Assembly: GCF_036227565.1 (NCBI RefSeq)
Contig: NZ_CP109460.1
Coordinates: forward strand, 7,440,001 to 7,504,000
From: Streptomyces sp. NBC_01454
GTDB taxonomy: Bacteria > Actinomycetota > Actinomycetes > Streptomycetales > Streptomycetaceae
Direction: 5' to 3'
Length of the DNA stretch: 64,000 bases
The position numbers and the translations under genes are program-made. Each line of letters begins with the position of its first letter. Positions within the stretch are counted from its first letter, which is position 1. Shown here piece by piece: positions 44,495-54,093 of this stretch. The notes beneath the pieces are model-generated. The model was not told the DNA's origin, ran no database searches, and saw only the letters and a list, made by a program, of their open reading frames with translations.

Positions 44495-45523
44495 TCAGGA
44501 GAGGGGGGCCGCCGGGGTGTGCACCGCCCGGAGTGCTCCGACCGGTGCGCCGCCTCCCAGGACGGGAGCGGTGGTGAAGGCGGCGAGGACGCCGGGATCG
44601 ACGCCGCAGCGGGCCAGGGCCGCCGCCGCCACCGGCATCCGGGCCCGGTCGGCGCCGTCGGCTATCTTCACGCCGACCGCCCGGCCGTCCGGCAGCGCCG
44701 CGATCTGCACCCCCTCGAAGCCGTCCTTGGCGAGCAGGCCGGGCACCGCACGCACCAGGCGGGCGACGTCGCGGGTGCTGCCGGAGACCATCTCCGGGTG
44801 TGCCCGCATCGCCTCGGCGACCCGGCCCTCGTCGGTGCCGGGCGCCGCCGTCGCCAGCCGGGCGGCGGCCCGGGTCAGCCCGTGCAGGGAGACCGAGAAC
44901 AGCGGGGCGCCGCAGCCGTCGACGGTGGTCCGGGCGATGCGCTGGCCGGTGAGGTCCTCGACGGCCGCAGCGAGTTCTTGCTGGAGGGGGTGCCCGGGGT
45001 CGAGGTAGTCGTCCAGCCGCCAGCCCCGGGTACGGGCCGTCAGCAGCATGGCGGCGTGCTTGCCCGAGCAGTTCTGCGCGAGGCGGGAGGGGCCGAGGCC
45101 ACGCCGGAGCCACTCGTCGCGGACGGCCGGGTCGTACGGCAGGTCGGGGACGTTGCGCAGGTCGTCCTCGGTCAGTTCCGCGGCGGCCAGGATGCGCCGG
45201 GCGCCGGCCAGATGGCGTTCCTCACCGGAGTGGCTGGCCGCGACCAGCGCCAGCAACTCCTCCTCCAGCGGCGGCAGCCCCGCGCGCAGCAGTCCGACCG
45301 CCTGGAGCGGCTTCAGCGCCGAGCGCGGGTAGCAGGCCACCTCGATGTCGCCGGCCTGGAACGCCACGCTCCCGTCGGCCGCCAGGACCACGACCGAGCC
45401 GTGGTGGACGCCCTCGATCATCCCTCCGCGCACCACCTGCGCGACGGGTACGTGTGCCGGTTCGCGGACCGCGGGCGCGTCGCCCGGGGTGCGGAGCGGC
45501 CGGATCATGCTCTGACTCATCAT
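44495..45523 (-). CDS. L-asparaginase (type II, PF06089)
   Basis: A 342-residue asparaginase of the Rhizobium-type/AnsA-II family. Family blocks are VVRGGMIEGVHHGSVVVLAA, YPRSALKPLQAVGLL, AASHSGEERHLAGARRIL, QNCSGKHAAMLLTARTRGW and TTVDGCGAPLFSVSL. It hydrolyses asparagine to aspartate and ammonia. ATG 45523 overlaps the permease stop by one base (TGATG); ATG 45520 is also possible. It is last in the GntR-permease-asparaginase operon, with aspartase next. Confidence 0.92.
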   Translation of the reverse strand: MMSQSMIRPLRTPGDAPAVREPAHVPVAQVVRGGMIEGVHHGSVVVLAADGSVAFQAGDIEVACYPRSALKPLQAVGLLRAGLPPLEEELLALVAASHSGEERHLAGARRILAAAELTEDDLRNVPDLPYDPAVRDEWLRRGLGPSRLAQNCSGKHAAMLLTARTRGWRLDDYLDPGHPLQQELAAAVEDLTGQRIARTTVDGCGAPLFSVSLHGLTRAAARLATAAPGTDEGRVAEAMRAHPEMVSGSTRDVARLVRAVPGLLAKDGFEGVQIAALPDGRAVGVKIADGADRARMPVAAAALARCGVDPGVLAAFTTAPVLGGGAPVGALRAVHTPAAPLS

Positions 45524-47088
45524 CAACTCTCGCTGGATTCGCTGCTGTTGGGGTTGTCGTCCGGGCGGGGGTGCGGGATGGGCCCGGTGCCGGCGGCCGC
45601 CGGCGCGCCGCTTTCGCGCCGCGCCGCGTCCCGCAGGGTGCCGACCCGGCCGCGTACCAAGAACCAGCCGCCGACCAGTGCCGCCACGATCAGCGGGATC
45701 GAGAGCACGGTGGCCCGGCCCGCCCCGTCGTCGGCCCACATCAGCACCAGGACGAGGGCGAGGAAGGCCAGCGTCACGCTCTCGGTCCACGGCGAGCCGG
45801 GCAGCCGGTAGCCGGGGCGAACGAGCTCCCCGGCCCGGGTCTTCCGCCAGAAGAGCAGATGACAGATCATGATCATCGCCCAGGTGCTGAGGATGCCGAG
45901 CGCCGCGAAGTTCAGCACGATCTCGAACGCGTCGCTCGGCACGACATAGTTGAGGCCCACGCCCAGGACGCAGATCCCCGAGGTGAGCAGGATGCCGCCG
46001 TACGGGACCTGGCTGCGGCTCATCAGGCCGGTGAACCTCGGCGCGGAGCCGGACATCGCCATCGACCGCAGAATGCGTCCGGTGGAGTAGAGGCCGGAGT
46101 TGAGGCTGGACATCGCGGCGGTGAGCACGACGAGGTTCATCACGCCGCCGGCGGCCGGTATCCCGAGACGGGACAGCACGGTGACGAAGGGGCTCTCGCC
46201 GGCGGAGTAGGAGCTCCAGGGCAGCAGCATCGACAGCAGGACCACCGAGCCGACGTAGAAGATGCCCACCCGCCACATGATCGAGTTGATCGCCCCGGGC
46301 AGGACCTTCTCCGGCTCGGCGGTCTCGCCCGCCGCGACGCCCACCAGCTCCACCGAGGCATAGGCGAACACCACGCCCTGGATCACCAGCAGCATCGCCA
46401 GGCTCCCGGTCGGGAAGATCCCGCCGTGGTCGGCGATCAGCGCGGGCCCGGGGGAGTGGCCGCCGACCGGGTGCTGGGTGACCAGCAGGAAGATGCCGAT
46501 CAGCATGAAGGCGACCAGCGCACCGACCTTGACGATCGCGAACCAGAACTCCATCTCACCGAAGATCTTCACGGAGATGAGGTTCACGGTCAGCACCACC
46601 GCGAGGGCTATCAGCGCGATCACCCACTGGGGTACGTGGGAGAACATGCCCCAGTAGTGCGTATAGGTGGCCACCGCCGTGATGTCGGCGACCCCGGTGG
46701 TCGCCCAGTTCAGGAAGTACATCCAGCCCGCGACGAACGCCCCCTTCTCGCCGAGGAATTCACGGGCGTAGGACACGAACGCACCGGAGGACGGCCGGTG
46801 CAGCACCAGCTCGCCCAGGGCGCGCACCACGAGGAAGGCGAAGAGCCCGCAGAGCGCGTACGCCACGGCCAGCGAGGGCCCGGCGTCGGCGAGCCGGCCG
46901 CCCGCGCCCAGGAAGAGCCCGGTACCGATGGCCCCACCGATCGCGATCATGTTGACGTGCCGGGACTTGAGGGACTTCTGGTAACCGGCGTCGCCGGCGT
47001 CCACATGCCCGCCCGCCGGTCGCTGTGGGGCGTCCGGTATCTCTTGTCGTTGCTGCCGTTCCGCCTGCCGGAGGGGTCGCTCGCTCAC
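45523..47088 (-). CDS. ansP: L-asparagine permease (APC superfamily)
   Basis: A 521-residue transporter with about 12 helices. [40 protein letters not shown] and [20 protein letters not shown] are typical of AnsP/GabP-type permeases. Context (asparaginase on its 3' side, aspartase after that) makes asparagine the likely substrate. The GTG start overlaps the GntR stop (GTGA). A hydrophilic 35-residue N-terminus precedes the first helix. Confidence 0.9.
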   Translation of the reverse strand: MSERPLRQAERQQRQEIPDAPQRPAGGHVDAGDAGYQKSLKSRHVNMIAIGGAIGTGLFLGAGGRLADAGPSLAVAYALCGLFAFLVVRALGELVLHRPSSGAFVSYAREFLGEKGAFVAGWMYFLNWATTGVADITAVATYTHYWGMFSHVPQWVIALIALAVVLTVNLISVKIFGEMEFWFAIVKVGALVAFMLIGIFLLVTQHPVGGHSPGPALIADHGGIFPTGSLAMLLVIQGVVFAYASVELVGVAAGETAEPEKVLPGAINSIMWRVGIFYVGSVVLLSMLLPWSSYSAGESPFVTVLSRLGIPAAGGVMNLVVLTAAMSSLNSGLYSTGRILRSMAMSGSAPRFTGLMSRSQVPYGGILLTSGICVLGVGLNYVVPSDAFEIVLNFAALGILSTWAMIMICHLLFWRKTRAGELVRPGYRLPGSPWTESVTLAFLALVLVLMWADDGAGRATVLSIPLIVAALVGGWFLVRGRVGTLRDAARRESGAPAAAGTGPIPHPRPDDNPNSSESSES

Positions 47089-47822
47089 GCGTGATCCTCG
47101 TCTTCCGTGGAGGGGGCCGTGCGGTGTGGTGGCCGCACGATGGTGGTCAGCGTCGTCTCGACGCGTGCCAGGTGGTGCGCCATGGCGTCCACGGCGTCCT
47201 GTTCGGAGCTGTCGACGAGGGCCTCGACGATCGCCCGGTGTTCCCGGTTGGACTGCTCGCGCCGTCCGCCCAGCTCATTGAGGAAGGCCGACTGGCGGGC
47301 CAGCGCATCGCGGATCTCCTCGATGACCCTGCGGAAGACCGGATTGCGGGCCGCCTGGGCGACGGCGAGGTGGAAGAGGGTGTCCATCGCCACCCACGCG
47401 GTGGTGTCGGTCTCCTGCTCCATCCGCTCCAGCAGATGCGTCAGGTGATCGAGGTCCTCCGGGGTGCGGCGTACGGCCGCGTACCCGGCCACCGGGATCT
47501 CCACATGACGGCGCACCTCCAGCAGGTCACTCGCCGTGTAGTCGCCGAAGGTCGGGTCGGCCGCCGCGCCGTCGGAGACGACGAAGGTGCCCTTGCCGGT
47601 ACGTGAGACCGTCAGCCCCATCGTCTGGAGCGCGCGCAGCGCCTCGCGGAGCACCGGCCGGCTCACTTCCAGCCGCCGGCACAGCTCCGCCTCCGACGGG
47701 AGCTTGTCGCCGACCGCGTAGTCGCCGCGTTCGATGGCGTCGCGCAAATGATGGAGCACCGCTTCCATGGCACTGATCCGCCGAGGGGTGCCGCCAGCTG
47801 TCTGGCTGTCTGACAGGTTCAC
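47085..47822 (-). CDS. GntR-family repressor (FCD type) of asparagine operon
   Basis: About 245 residues. The winged helix ([38 protein letters not shown]) is followed by the FCD ligand domain ([40 protein letters not shown]). GTG 47822 was chosen because a promoter with its -10 box 6 bases upstream implies a leaderless start there; a GTG at 47870 would lie upstream of that promoter's -35 box. It is the first gene of the operon and overlaps the permease. An operator palindrome falls in its own first codons. Confidence 0.85.
   Translation of the reverse strand: MNLSDSQTAGGTPRRISAMEAVLHHLRDAIERGDYAVGDKLPSEAELCRRLEVSRPVLREALRALQTMGLTVSRTGKGTFVVSDGAAADPTFGDYTASDLLEVRRHVEIPVAGYAAVRRTPEDLDHLTHLLERMEQETDTTAWVAMDTLFHLAVAQAARNPVFRRVIEEIRDALARQSAFLNELGGRREQSNREHRAIVEALVDSSEQDAVDAMAHHLARVETTLTTIVRPPHRTAPSTEDEDHA
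47806..47816. promoter_or_regulatory. GntR operator inside first codons
   Basis: CTGTC-T-GACAG, a perfect odd palindrome, lies 4 bases past the predicted first codon of the GntR gene. It fits FCD-type GntR operators and would block elongation or initiation from the promoter just upstream. Confidence 0.65.
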
Positions 47823-47828
47823 CCCGGG

Positions 47829-47858
47829 ATCGTCGGATCCGGCCGGGGGAGCTGTCAA
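47829..47858 (-). promoter_or_regulatory. Promoter of GntR-ansP-asparaginase operon
   Basis: On the minus strand TTGACA (47858-47853), an 18-base spacer and GACGAT (47834-47829) precede GTG 47822 by 6 bases, which predicts a leaderless transcript. Confidence 0.65.
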
Positions 47859-47932
47859 GGGGTCGGGCACAGATCACGTGCCCGGCCGGTCCCGGAGCGG
47901 GCCTTCGCGCACGGCGGCCGGCCGTGGTGGAT

Positions 47933-48625
47933 TCAGTGGGCGCGGGCCCACCGGTAGCGGTGTTCGGGGCGTCCGGTGTCGCCGTATTTGAGGGTCAGGG
48001 TGATGTGGCCGCTGCGTTCGAGATGCTTCAGATAGCGCTGGGCCGTGGAGCGGCTGACGCCGGCGCGGGCGGCGACCTCGTGGGCGGACAGCGGGTGCCC
48101 GGCCTCGTCCAGGACCTGGCGGATCAGTTCGACGGTCGCCGCCGAGTGGCCCTTGGGGAGCTCGGTGTGCGGGGAGTCGGCCGCCCGGAAGGCGCCGAAG
48201 ATCCGGTCGACCTGCTCCTGGCCGGCCTCGCCGCGGCCGCCCACTCCCGCCACGGTCCGGCGCAGCGCCGCATAGCCCTCCAGCTTCGCCCGCAGCCCGG
48301 AGAAGCCGAACGGCTTGACGAGATACTGCAGCGCGCCACAGCGCATCGCCTCCTGGACCGTGGCGACGTCCCGCGCCGCCGTCACCATGATCACGTCGGT
48401 GCGGTGGCCGAGCTGCCGCAGCCGCCGCACCAGGGCCAGCCCCGTCTCGTCCGGCAGATAGTGGTCCAGCAGCACCAGATCGATCCGGGTGCGCTCCAGG
48501 GTGGCCAGGGCCTGGGCAGCCGTGTGGGCGCGGCCGGCGACCCGGAAGCCGGGCACCTGGGCCACATAGGCGGCATTGATCTCGGCGACGTGGAAGTCGT
48601 CGTCCACCACCAGGACCTCGATCAT
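47933..48625 (-). CDS. CitB/DcuR-type response regulator
   Basis: A 230-residue response regulator. The receiver domain is at residues 1-122 (acidic pocket VVDDD, phospho-acceptor D54 in LLDHYLPDE, conserved Lys in YLVKPFG). A C-terminal HTH of the CitB group follows (SAHEVAARAGVSRSTAQRYL). It should be phosphorylated by the kinase encoded just upstream on the same strand (88-base gap). ATG 48625 follows GGAG by 7 bases. The likely target is the divergent ABC transporter. Confidence 0.9.
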   Translation of the reverse strand: MIEVLVVDDDFHVAEINAAYVAQVPGFRVAGRAHTAAQALATLERTRIDLVLLDHYLPDETGLALVRRLRQLGHRTDVIMVTAARDVATVQEAMRCGALQYLVKPFGFSGLRAKLEGYAALRRTVAGVGGRGEAGQEQVDRIFGAFRAADSPHTELPKGHSAATVELIRQVLDEAGHPLSAHEVAARAGVSRSTAQRYLKHLERSGHITLTLKYGDTGRPEHRYRWARAH

Positions 48626-48713
48626 CAGCACGCTCCGCTCATCAGGGCCCTTCGTTGCGGTGCTCCTGCACGGGTCCTCGCGCGGCCGCCCCGGCGCGTG
48701 CCCGGCACGCCGC

Positions 48714-50390
48714 TCATCTGGGCTCTCCCGCGGCCGTGAGCGGACGGTCCGGGGCGCCGGGCGGCGGGGTGAGGGCCTCGGGCAGAACGACGGTGAAGAC
48801 CGCGCCGCCGCCCGCCCGCGCGGTCACCCGGGCCATCCCGCCGTAGCGCTCGGCGAGCCGGCGCACCAGCGCGAGGCCGATGCCCCGGCCGCGGTGGAAA
48901 GCCACCGGGCGCCCGGGCGAGCGGTCCCCGGGAGCCGGCGGGGCGGCCTTGGTGGACCAGCCCTCGGCGAAGATCCGCTCCCGCAGCCCGGGCGGTACCC
49001 CCGCTCCCGTGTCCGAGACCCGCAGCACGGCCGTGCTGCCCTCGGCCCGCAGCTCCACCTCGACGAACGGCTCGGCACGGCGGTGCCCGGCGGCGGCGTC
49101 CAGCGCGTTGTCGATGAGATTGCCCAGCACGGTCACCAGATCGCGCGGGTCGACGACGGCATCGGGCAGCAGCGTCGCGGGCGAGACCCGCAGCGGCACT
49201 CCGCGTTCGGCCGCGACGGCCGCCTTGCCGACGAGCAGCGCGGAGAGCAGCGGGTCGTGCACCCGCTCCGCGATCTGCTCCGCGGACGCCCGGTGTGCGC
49301 TGGTCACTTCGGTGACGAAGTCCACCGCCGTGTCGTGCCGGCCCAGTTCCAGCAGCCCGCGCAGCGTGTGCAGCTGGTTGGCGTGCTCGTGGTCCTGCGC
49401 CCGCAGCGCGTCCAACAGCCCCTGGGTGCCGTCCAGTTCACGGCCCAGCAGCTCCAGCTCGGTGCGGTCGCGCAGGGTCACCACCGCCCCGCCGTCCGGC
49501 GTCGGCATCCGGTTGGCGACCAGCACCCGCCCGCCGCTGACGGCCAGCAGATCCGCGCCGGCCACCCGCCCGGCCAGCACATCCGTCGTCCGGCCCGGCG
49601 CCAGCACCTCGTCCAGCGGCCGCCCCGCGGCCCGCCCGTCCAGGCCCAGCAGCCGCCCGGCCTCGTCATTGACCAGCCGGATCCGGCCGTGCCGGTCGAA
49701 GGCGACCACCCCTTCACGGATGCCGTGCAGCATCGCCTCCCGCTCGTCGAGCAGCGCGGAGATGTCGGCGAACGCCACCCCGTGCGTACGGCGCCGGAGC
49801 CCGCGGGCGAGCACCAGCGCGGCCAGTACGCCGACGGCCAGTGCCGCGCCCGCGTACCGCAGCACCGCGGGGAGGGTGCCCAGCAGCCGGCTGTGCACGC
49901 TGTCGTAGGCGATCCCGACCGACACCGCGCCGACGATCCGGCCGCCGTCGTCGCGCAGCGGCACCTTGGCGCGGGCCGACCGCCCCAGCGTCCCGGTGTC
50001 GATCTGCCGTACCTGCCGGCCCGCCAGGGTGCGGCTGGGGTCGGTGGAGACGTGCCGGCCGATCTCCGCGGTGTGGGTGTGCGACCAGCGCACTCCGCGG
50101 GTGTCCAGCACGACGATGTACAGCGCCCCGGTCGCCTTGCGGATCCGCTCGGCGTCGGCCTGCACCGGCCCGTGGGCGTCCGGCGCGGTGGTGGCCAGCT
50201 CCCGGGCGAGGTCCGGATCGGCGGCGGTGGTCTGGGCGATGGACAGCGCGCGGCGCATCGCCTGATCGTCCAGCTGGGAGCTGAGCGGGGCGAGGAACAG
50301 GCCGGTGGCGAGCACCATGACCCCGGTCGTGAGGGTGACTTGCGCGGTGAGCACCTGTGCAAAGACACGGCGCGGCCGGCGGATGCGCAT
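48714..50390 (-). CDS. CitA/DcuS-type sensor histidine kinase
   Basis: A 558-residue membrane kinase: helix 1 (about 14-36), an extracellular PDC/PAS-like sensor domain (about 37-172), helix 2 (about 178-198), and a cytoplasmic PAS domain (about 210-320, GIREGVVAFDRHGRIRLVND). The His box DHEHANQLHTLRGLLELG (H near 334) is typical of citrate/dicarboxylate kinases, with ATPase boxes VLGNLIDNALDA and GRGIGLALVRR after it. It senses an unknown small molecule outside the cell, perhaps the substrate of the divergent transporter. Confidence 0.92.
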   Translation of the reverse strand: MRIRRPRRVFAQVLTAQVTLTTGVMVLATGLFLAPLSSQLDDQAMRRALSIAQTTAADPDLARELATTAPDAHGPVQADAERIRKATGALYIVVLDTRGVRWSHTHTAEIGRHVSTDPSRTLAGRQVRQIDTGTLGRSARAKVPLRDDGGRIVGAVSVGIAYDSVHSRLLGTLPAVLRYAGAALAVGVLAALVLARGLRRRTHGVAFADISALLDEREAMLHGIREGVVAFDRHGRIRLVNDEAGRLLGLDGRAAGRPLDEVLAPGRTTDVLAGRVAGADLLAVSGGRVLVANRMPTPDGGAVVTLRDRTELELLGRELDGTQGLLDALRAQDHEHANQLHTLRGLLELGRHDTAVDFVTEVTSAHRASAEQIAERVHDPLLSALLVGKAAVAAERGVPLRVSPATLLPDAVVDPRDLVTVLGNLIDNALDAAAGHRRAEPFVEVELRAEGSTAVLRVSDTGAGVPPGLRERIFAEGWSTKAAPPAPGDRSPGRPVAFHRGRGIGLALVRRLAERYGGMARVTARAGGGAVFTVVLPEALTPPPGAPDRPLTAAGEPR

Positions 50391-50460
50391 GGGGCCTCCC
50401 TCGTCTCCGGCCCTCCGCTGCCTCGCGGAACCGACACTTCCCGTTTATCTCGCGGTGCCC

Positions 50461-50491
50461 GCACGGTAAGCCGTGCCTGCGCGATTGCGCA
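50461..50491. promoter_or_regulatory. Two palindromes in kinase/transporter divergent region
   Basis: GCACGG-TAAG-CCGTGC (50461-50476) and TGCGC-GATT-GCGCA (50478-50491) lie in tandem within the 227-base gap between the divergent kinase and transporter genes. They are candidate sites for the CitB-type regulator. Confidence 0.5.
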
Positions 50492-50617
50492 CCCCTTGAT
50501 AAAGACGTAGCTGTTCTAGCGTGCGCAAAATGAGCACAACAGGGTCTGCGCGCAGAAAGGCGGCTTGCGCCCATAAGGCTGCCGCTGTGGCCCCGGTCAC
50601 TCCTAGCCTCCCGGCTC

Positions 50618-51433
50618 ATGAACAGGCATACGAGCCCCGCTATCGAGCTGCGGGGTACGAGCAAGGCATTCCGGACTCCCTCGGGGGCGCTGCACACTGC
50701 CGTACGGGATCTGGACCTGGTCGTCGAACGCGGTGAGTTCGTCGCGGTCGTCGGCCCCACCGGCTGCGGAAAGTCCACCACGCTGACCCTGGTCAGCGGG
50801 CTGGAGGAGCCGACCGAGGGCGAGGTGCTGGTCGCCGGTGAGCCGGTCCGGGGCATCGGGGACAAGATCGGGTTCGTCTTCCAGCAGGACGCGGTCTTCC
50901 CCTGGCGCACGGTGCTGTCGAACGTGATGGCCGGCCCGCGGTTCCGCGGCGTCCCCAAGACCGAGGCCAAGGAGCGGGCGCGGGACTGGCTCGCCCGGGT
51001 CGGACTGGCGTCCTTCGAGGACCGCTATCCGCATCAGCTCTCCGGCGGGCAGCGCAAGCGCGTCGCCCTCGCCGCGACCTTCGTCAACGACCCCGAACTC
51101 CTCCTCATGGACGAGCCGTTCTCCGCCCTCGATGTGCAGACCCGGGCGCTGATGTCGGACGAACTGCTGGAGCTGTGGTCGGGGACCGGCGCCTCCGTCG
51201 TCTTCGTCACCCACGACCTGGAGGAGTCCATCGCCCTCGCCGACAAGGTCGTGGTCATGACCGCCGGCCCGGCGACCGTCAAGGAGGTCTTCGCGGTCGA
51301 TCTGCCGCGCCCCCGCAAGGTCGAGTCGATCCGGCTGGAGCCGCGGTTCCTGGAGATCTACCGGGAGATCTGGTCCTCGCTCGGCGAAGAGGTCCGGATC
51401 ACCCGCGAAAGGGGTGCCGCACATGTCGCCTGA
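50618..51433 (+). CDS. ABC transporter ATP-binding protein (SsuB/TauB type)
   Basis: A 271-residue ABC ATPase: Walker A GPTGCGKST (residues 46-54), Q-loop VFQQDAVFPW, signature LSGGQRKR, Walker B LLLMDEPFSALD and switch His in VTHDLEE. The pattern fits the nitrate/sulfonate/taurine group. TAGCCT ends 8 bases before the ATG and no ribosome site is visible, so the mRNA may be leaderless. It is first of a three-gene transporter operon and overlaps the permease by 11 bases. Confidence 0.93.
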   Translation: MNRHTSPAIELRGTSKAFRTPSGALHTAVRDLDLVVERGEFVAVVGPTGCGKSTTLTLVSGLEEPTEGEVLVAGEPVRGIGDKIGFVFQQDAVFPWRTVLSNVMAGPRFRGVPKTEAKERARDWLARVGLASFEDRYPHQLSGGQRKRVALAATFVNDPELLLMDEPFSALDVQTRALMSDELLELWSGTGASVVFVTHDLEESIALADKVVVMTAGPATVKEVFAVDLPRPRKVESIRLEPRFLEIYREIWSSLGEEVRITRERGAAHVA

Positions 51434-52295
51434 GACCGTCACCCCGGCCGCGTCCCGCACCGCGCCGGGCCGCAGCGACCGTTCGCAGGCCAGGGCGCGC
51501 GCCGCCCGCAACCACACGTTCCTGGTGTACGGCGCCCGGGTGCTGCTGCTGGTCGGGCTGATCGGACTGTGGGAGGGGCTGGCCCGCGCCGCCGTCATCG
51601 ACCCCTTCAACTTCTCGATGCCCTCGAAGATCTGGGACCAGACGGTCCAGTGGGCGCTGCACGGCACTCCGCAGGGCTCGCTGTGGGAGCAGGTCTGGTA
51701 CACGCTCTACGAGGCGCTCCTCGGCTGGGTCATCGGCGTCCTCGGCGGGGTGGTGCTGGGGATCACGCTGGGCCGGATCCGCTTCCTCGCCGATGTGCTC
51801 GGCCCGTACATCAAGGTGCTCAACGCCCTCCCGCGGATCGTCCTGGCCCCCATCTTCCTCATCTGGTTCGGCCTGGGACCGGCCTCCAAGGTCGCCTCGG
51901 CCGTCGTCCTGGTCTTCTTCCCGGTCTTCTTCAACGCCTTCCAGGGCGCACGGGAGGTCGACCGCGACCTGGTCGCCAACTCCCGGATCCTCGGTGCGAG
52001 CAACCGCCAGGTCACCCTCCAGGTGGTGATCCCCTCCGCCACCTCATGGATCTTCACCAGCCTGCACGTCAGCTTCGGCTTCGCGCTCATCGGCGCGATC
52101 GTCGGCGAGTACATCGGCGCGACCAAGGGCCTGGGCCTGCTGGTCGCGGCGTCCCAGGGCACTTTCAACGCGTCCGGGGTGTACGCCGCCATGCTGATCC
52201 TCGCCGTGGTCGCCCTGCTCGCCGAGGGGCTGCTCGCCTTCCTCGAACGTCGGCTCTTCCGCTGGAAGCCGGCCGACGCCGGCGACGGCCGCTGA
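51423..52295 (+). CDS. ABC transporter permease (SsuC/TauC type)
   Basis: A 290-residue permease with about six helices and the cytoplasmic EAA-type loop (ANSRILGASNRQVTLQVVIP). ATG 51423 was chosen for the AAGGGG site 8 bases upstream; GTG 51414 overlaps that site. It should form the channel for the neighbouring ATPase and binding protein. Confidence 0.92.
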   Translation: MSPETVTPAASRTAPGRSDRSQARARAARNHTFLVYGARVLLLVGLIGLWEGLARAAVIDPFNFSMPSKIWDQTVQWALHGTPQGSLWEQVWYTLYEALLGWVIGVLGGVVLGITLGRIRFLADVLGPYIKVLNALPRIVLAPIFLIWFGLGPASKVASAVVLVFFPVFFNAFQGAREVDRDLVANSRILGASNRQVTLQVVIPSATSWIFTSLHVSFGFALIGAIVGEYIGATKGLGLLVAASQGTFNASGVYAAMLILAVVALLAEGLLAFLERRLFRWKPADAGDGR

Positions 52296-52341
52296 CCCGC
52301 CCACCTGCTCCTTCTTGCCTGCCCCTCACAAGGACGTGACC

Positions 52342-53376
52342 ATGCGCACTGCACTGAAGATCTCGGCCGCCGTGGCCGCCGCCACCTTCACCCTGACCAC
52401 GCTCACCGCGTGCGGCGGCTCCTCGGCCGCCGGCTCCGACGACAACAACGGCAAGATCAAGATCATGGTGGGCGGCCTCGACAAGGTCATCTATCTGCCG
52501 GCCAGACTCACTCAGCAGCTCGGCTACTTCCAGGACGAGGGCCTCCACGTCACCCTGCTCACCGAACCGGCCGGTGTGCAGGCCACCACCTCGCTCGTCT
52601 CCGGTGACGTCCAGGGCGTCGTCGGCTTCTACGACCACACCCTCGATCTCCAGGTCAAGGGCAAGCAGGTGGAATCGGTGGTGCAGCTCGCGCACGCCCC
52701 CGGTGAGGTCGAGGTGGTGTCGAACAAGGCGGCCGGCGACCTCACCTCGCCCAAGGACTTCAAGGGCAAGAAGCTCGGTGTCACCGGCCTCGGCTCGTCC
52801 ACCGACTTCCTGACCAAGTACCTCGCGGTGAAGAACGGGGTGCAGACCAACGAGTTCACCCCGGTGGCGGTCGGCGCCGGCCAGACCTTCCTCTCGGCCC
52901 TCCAGCAGGGCTCGATCCAGGGGGGGATGACGACGGACCCGACGGTCGCGCAGCTCGTGGACAAGAACCTCGGCAAGGTCCTGCTGGACATGCGCACCCC
53001 GGAGGGCTCCCGGAAGGCGCTCGGCGGGCCCTACCCCTCCTCCAGCCTGTACATGAACACCGACTGGGCGAACAGCCACAAGGAGACCGTGCACAAGCTG
53101 GCCCGCGCCTTCGTGAAGACCCTCAAGTGGATGTCCACCCACACCGCCGAGCAGATCGCCGCCAAGATGCCGGCCGACTACGCCCAGGGCGGCAAGAAGC
53201 TGTACGCCCAGGCCATCAAGGACACCCTGCCGATGTTCACCAAGGACGGGGTGATGCCGGCCGACGGCCCGGCGACCGTGGAGCGGGTGCTGAAGGCCTT
53301 CAACCCCAACCTCAAGAACGCCACGGTCGACCTGAAGAAGACCTACACCACCGAATTCGTCAAGAAGCAGGGCTGA
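52342..53376 (+). CDS. ABC substrate-binding lipoprotein (SsuA/NMT1-like)
   Basis: A 344-residue lipoprotein. The signal peptide ends in the lipobox LTAC (lipidated C24). A periplasmic-binding-protein fold of the SsuA/ThiY type follows (IYLPARLTQQLGYFQDEGLH, VVGFYDHTLDLQVKGKQV, KKLGVTGLGSSTDFLTKYLA). It captures an unknown solute (nitrate, sulfonate, pyrimidine or nucleobase-like substrates are typical of the group). It is last gene of the operon; a strong hairpin follows. Confidence 0.92.
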   Translation: MRTALKISAAVAAATFTLTTLTACGGSSAAGSDDNNGKIKIMVGGLDKVIYLPARLTQQLGYFQDEGLHVTLLTEPAGVQATTSLVSGDVQGVVGFYDHTLDLQVKGKQVESVVQLAHAPGEVEVVSNKAAGDLTSPKDFKGKKLGVTGLGSSTDFLTKYLAVKNGVQTNEFTPVAVGAGQTFLSALQQGSIQGGMTTDPTVAQLVDKNLGKVLLDMRTPEGSRKALGGPYPSSSLYMNTDWANSHKETVHKLARAFVKTLKWMSTHTAEQIAAKMPADYAQGGKKLYAQAIKDTLPMFTKDGVMPADGPATVERVLKAFNPNLKNATVDLKKTYTTEFVKKQG

Positions 53377-53448
53377 CCGGCCGGGGGCCGCACCGGACGG
53401 ACCGCCCCGCCCCGCCCCGGACGGAAGACAGCGGAATACGGTGGAATG

Positions 53449-53489
53449 CAGCGGACGGGACACGGCGCGAGGCCGTGTCCCGTCCGCTG
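53449..53489 (+). terminator. Strong hairpin after ABC operon
   Basis: A perfect 18-bp stem (53449-53466 with 53472-53489) and a 5-base loop. It ends the transporter operon and lies before the end of the convergent small gene. Confidence 0.88.
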
Positions 53490-53535
53490 TATGCGGTCCG
53501 TTTCCGGTCCGCTGTCCGGCGAGGCCGTCCTGGCC

Positions 53536-53727
53536 TCACTCGGCGGGGTAGATGTCTCCGCTGGCCATTCCGCTTTCCTGCTCGCTCTGGGACGCCAGCC
53601 TGCGTGCCTTCTCCTGGAGCCGCTTGCGCTCCTCGGGATCGCCGGCGCGTTCCGCTGCCGCCTGCAATTCCTGGGCCTTGTCGCGCATCTGCTGGATTCG
53701 TCCGCGAGATTCTCCGCTAGGGCTCAT
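53536..53727 (-). CDS. Small hydrophilic DUF6381-like protein
   Basis: A 63-residue highly charged helical protein (IQQMRDKAQELQAAAERAGD, RKRLQEKARRLASQSEQE), matching my recollection of the DUF6381 group of small Streptomyces stress proteins. AAGGAGAG lies just before ATG 53727. A longer reading from 53940 adds only low-complexity sequence and is rejected. Confidence 0.78.
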   Translation of the reverse strand: MSPSGESRGRIQQMRDKAQELQAAAERAGDPEERKRLQEKARRLASQSEQESGMASGDIYPAE

Positions 53728-54093
53728 GATCTCTCCTTGGACGGGGTGGGAGAGCTGCATTACCAGCGAATCAGGCCCGGCAGCCCGCAGCAACCCCGAC
53801 GAGTCACCCTCCGTGAGGACGGAGGTACCGCCGTTGGGCGCACCGGCGGAGGGGCGGGTGTACCCGCGCCGCCGGGCCGGTCCGGGCGGGCTCCGCGTAC
53901 CCGGCCGGGCCCGCCGGTCCGCGGCCGGGAACCGCGGCACGCCCGGGCGTCCCGGCGTGTCTCCACCGGATGGCCTTCCTGAATGGCGGGGGCGGCCCGT
54001 AGGGACGTTGGCTGAATCACAGCACGCGCACAGTCCGCCGAGCGTCAGCGCTTCTGGTGTTTGACGCTCCCCCTCGTTCAGTGGAGTCCCTCC
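53728..54093. other. Divergent intergenic region
   Basis: 366 bases between the divergent small gene and the repeat-containing membrane protein gene. No gene is supportable. TTGACG at 54061 could be a -35 box for something further right, but no matching -10 is convincing. Confidence 0.4.

Noticed and set aside
47823-47870. Upstream GTG start for the GntR gene at 47870
   Set aside because: It lies upstream of the -35 box of the only convincing promoter.
53728-53940. N-terminal extension of the DUF6381-like gene
   Set aside because: Adds Arg/Pro/Gly low complexity; a strong ribosome site marks ATG 53727.
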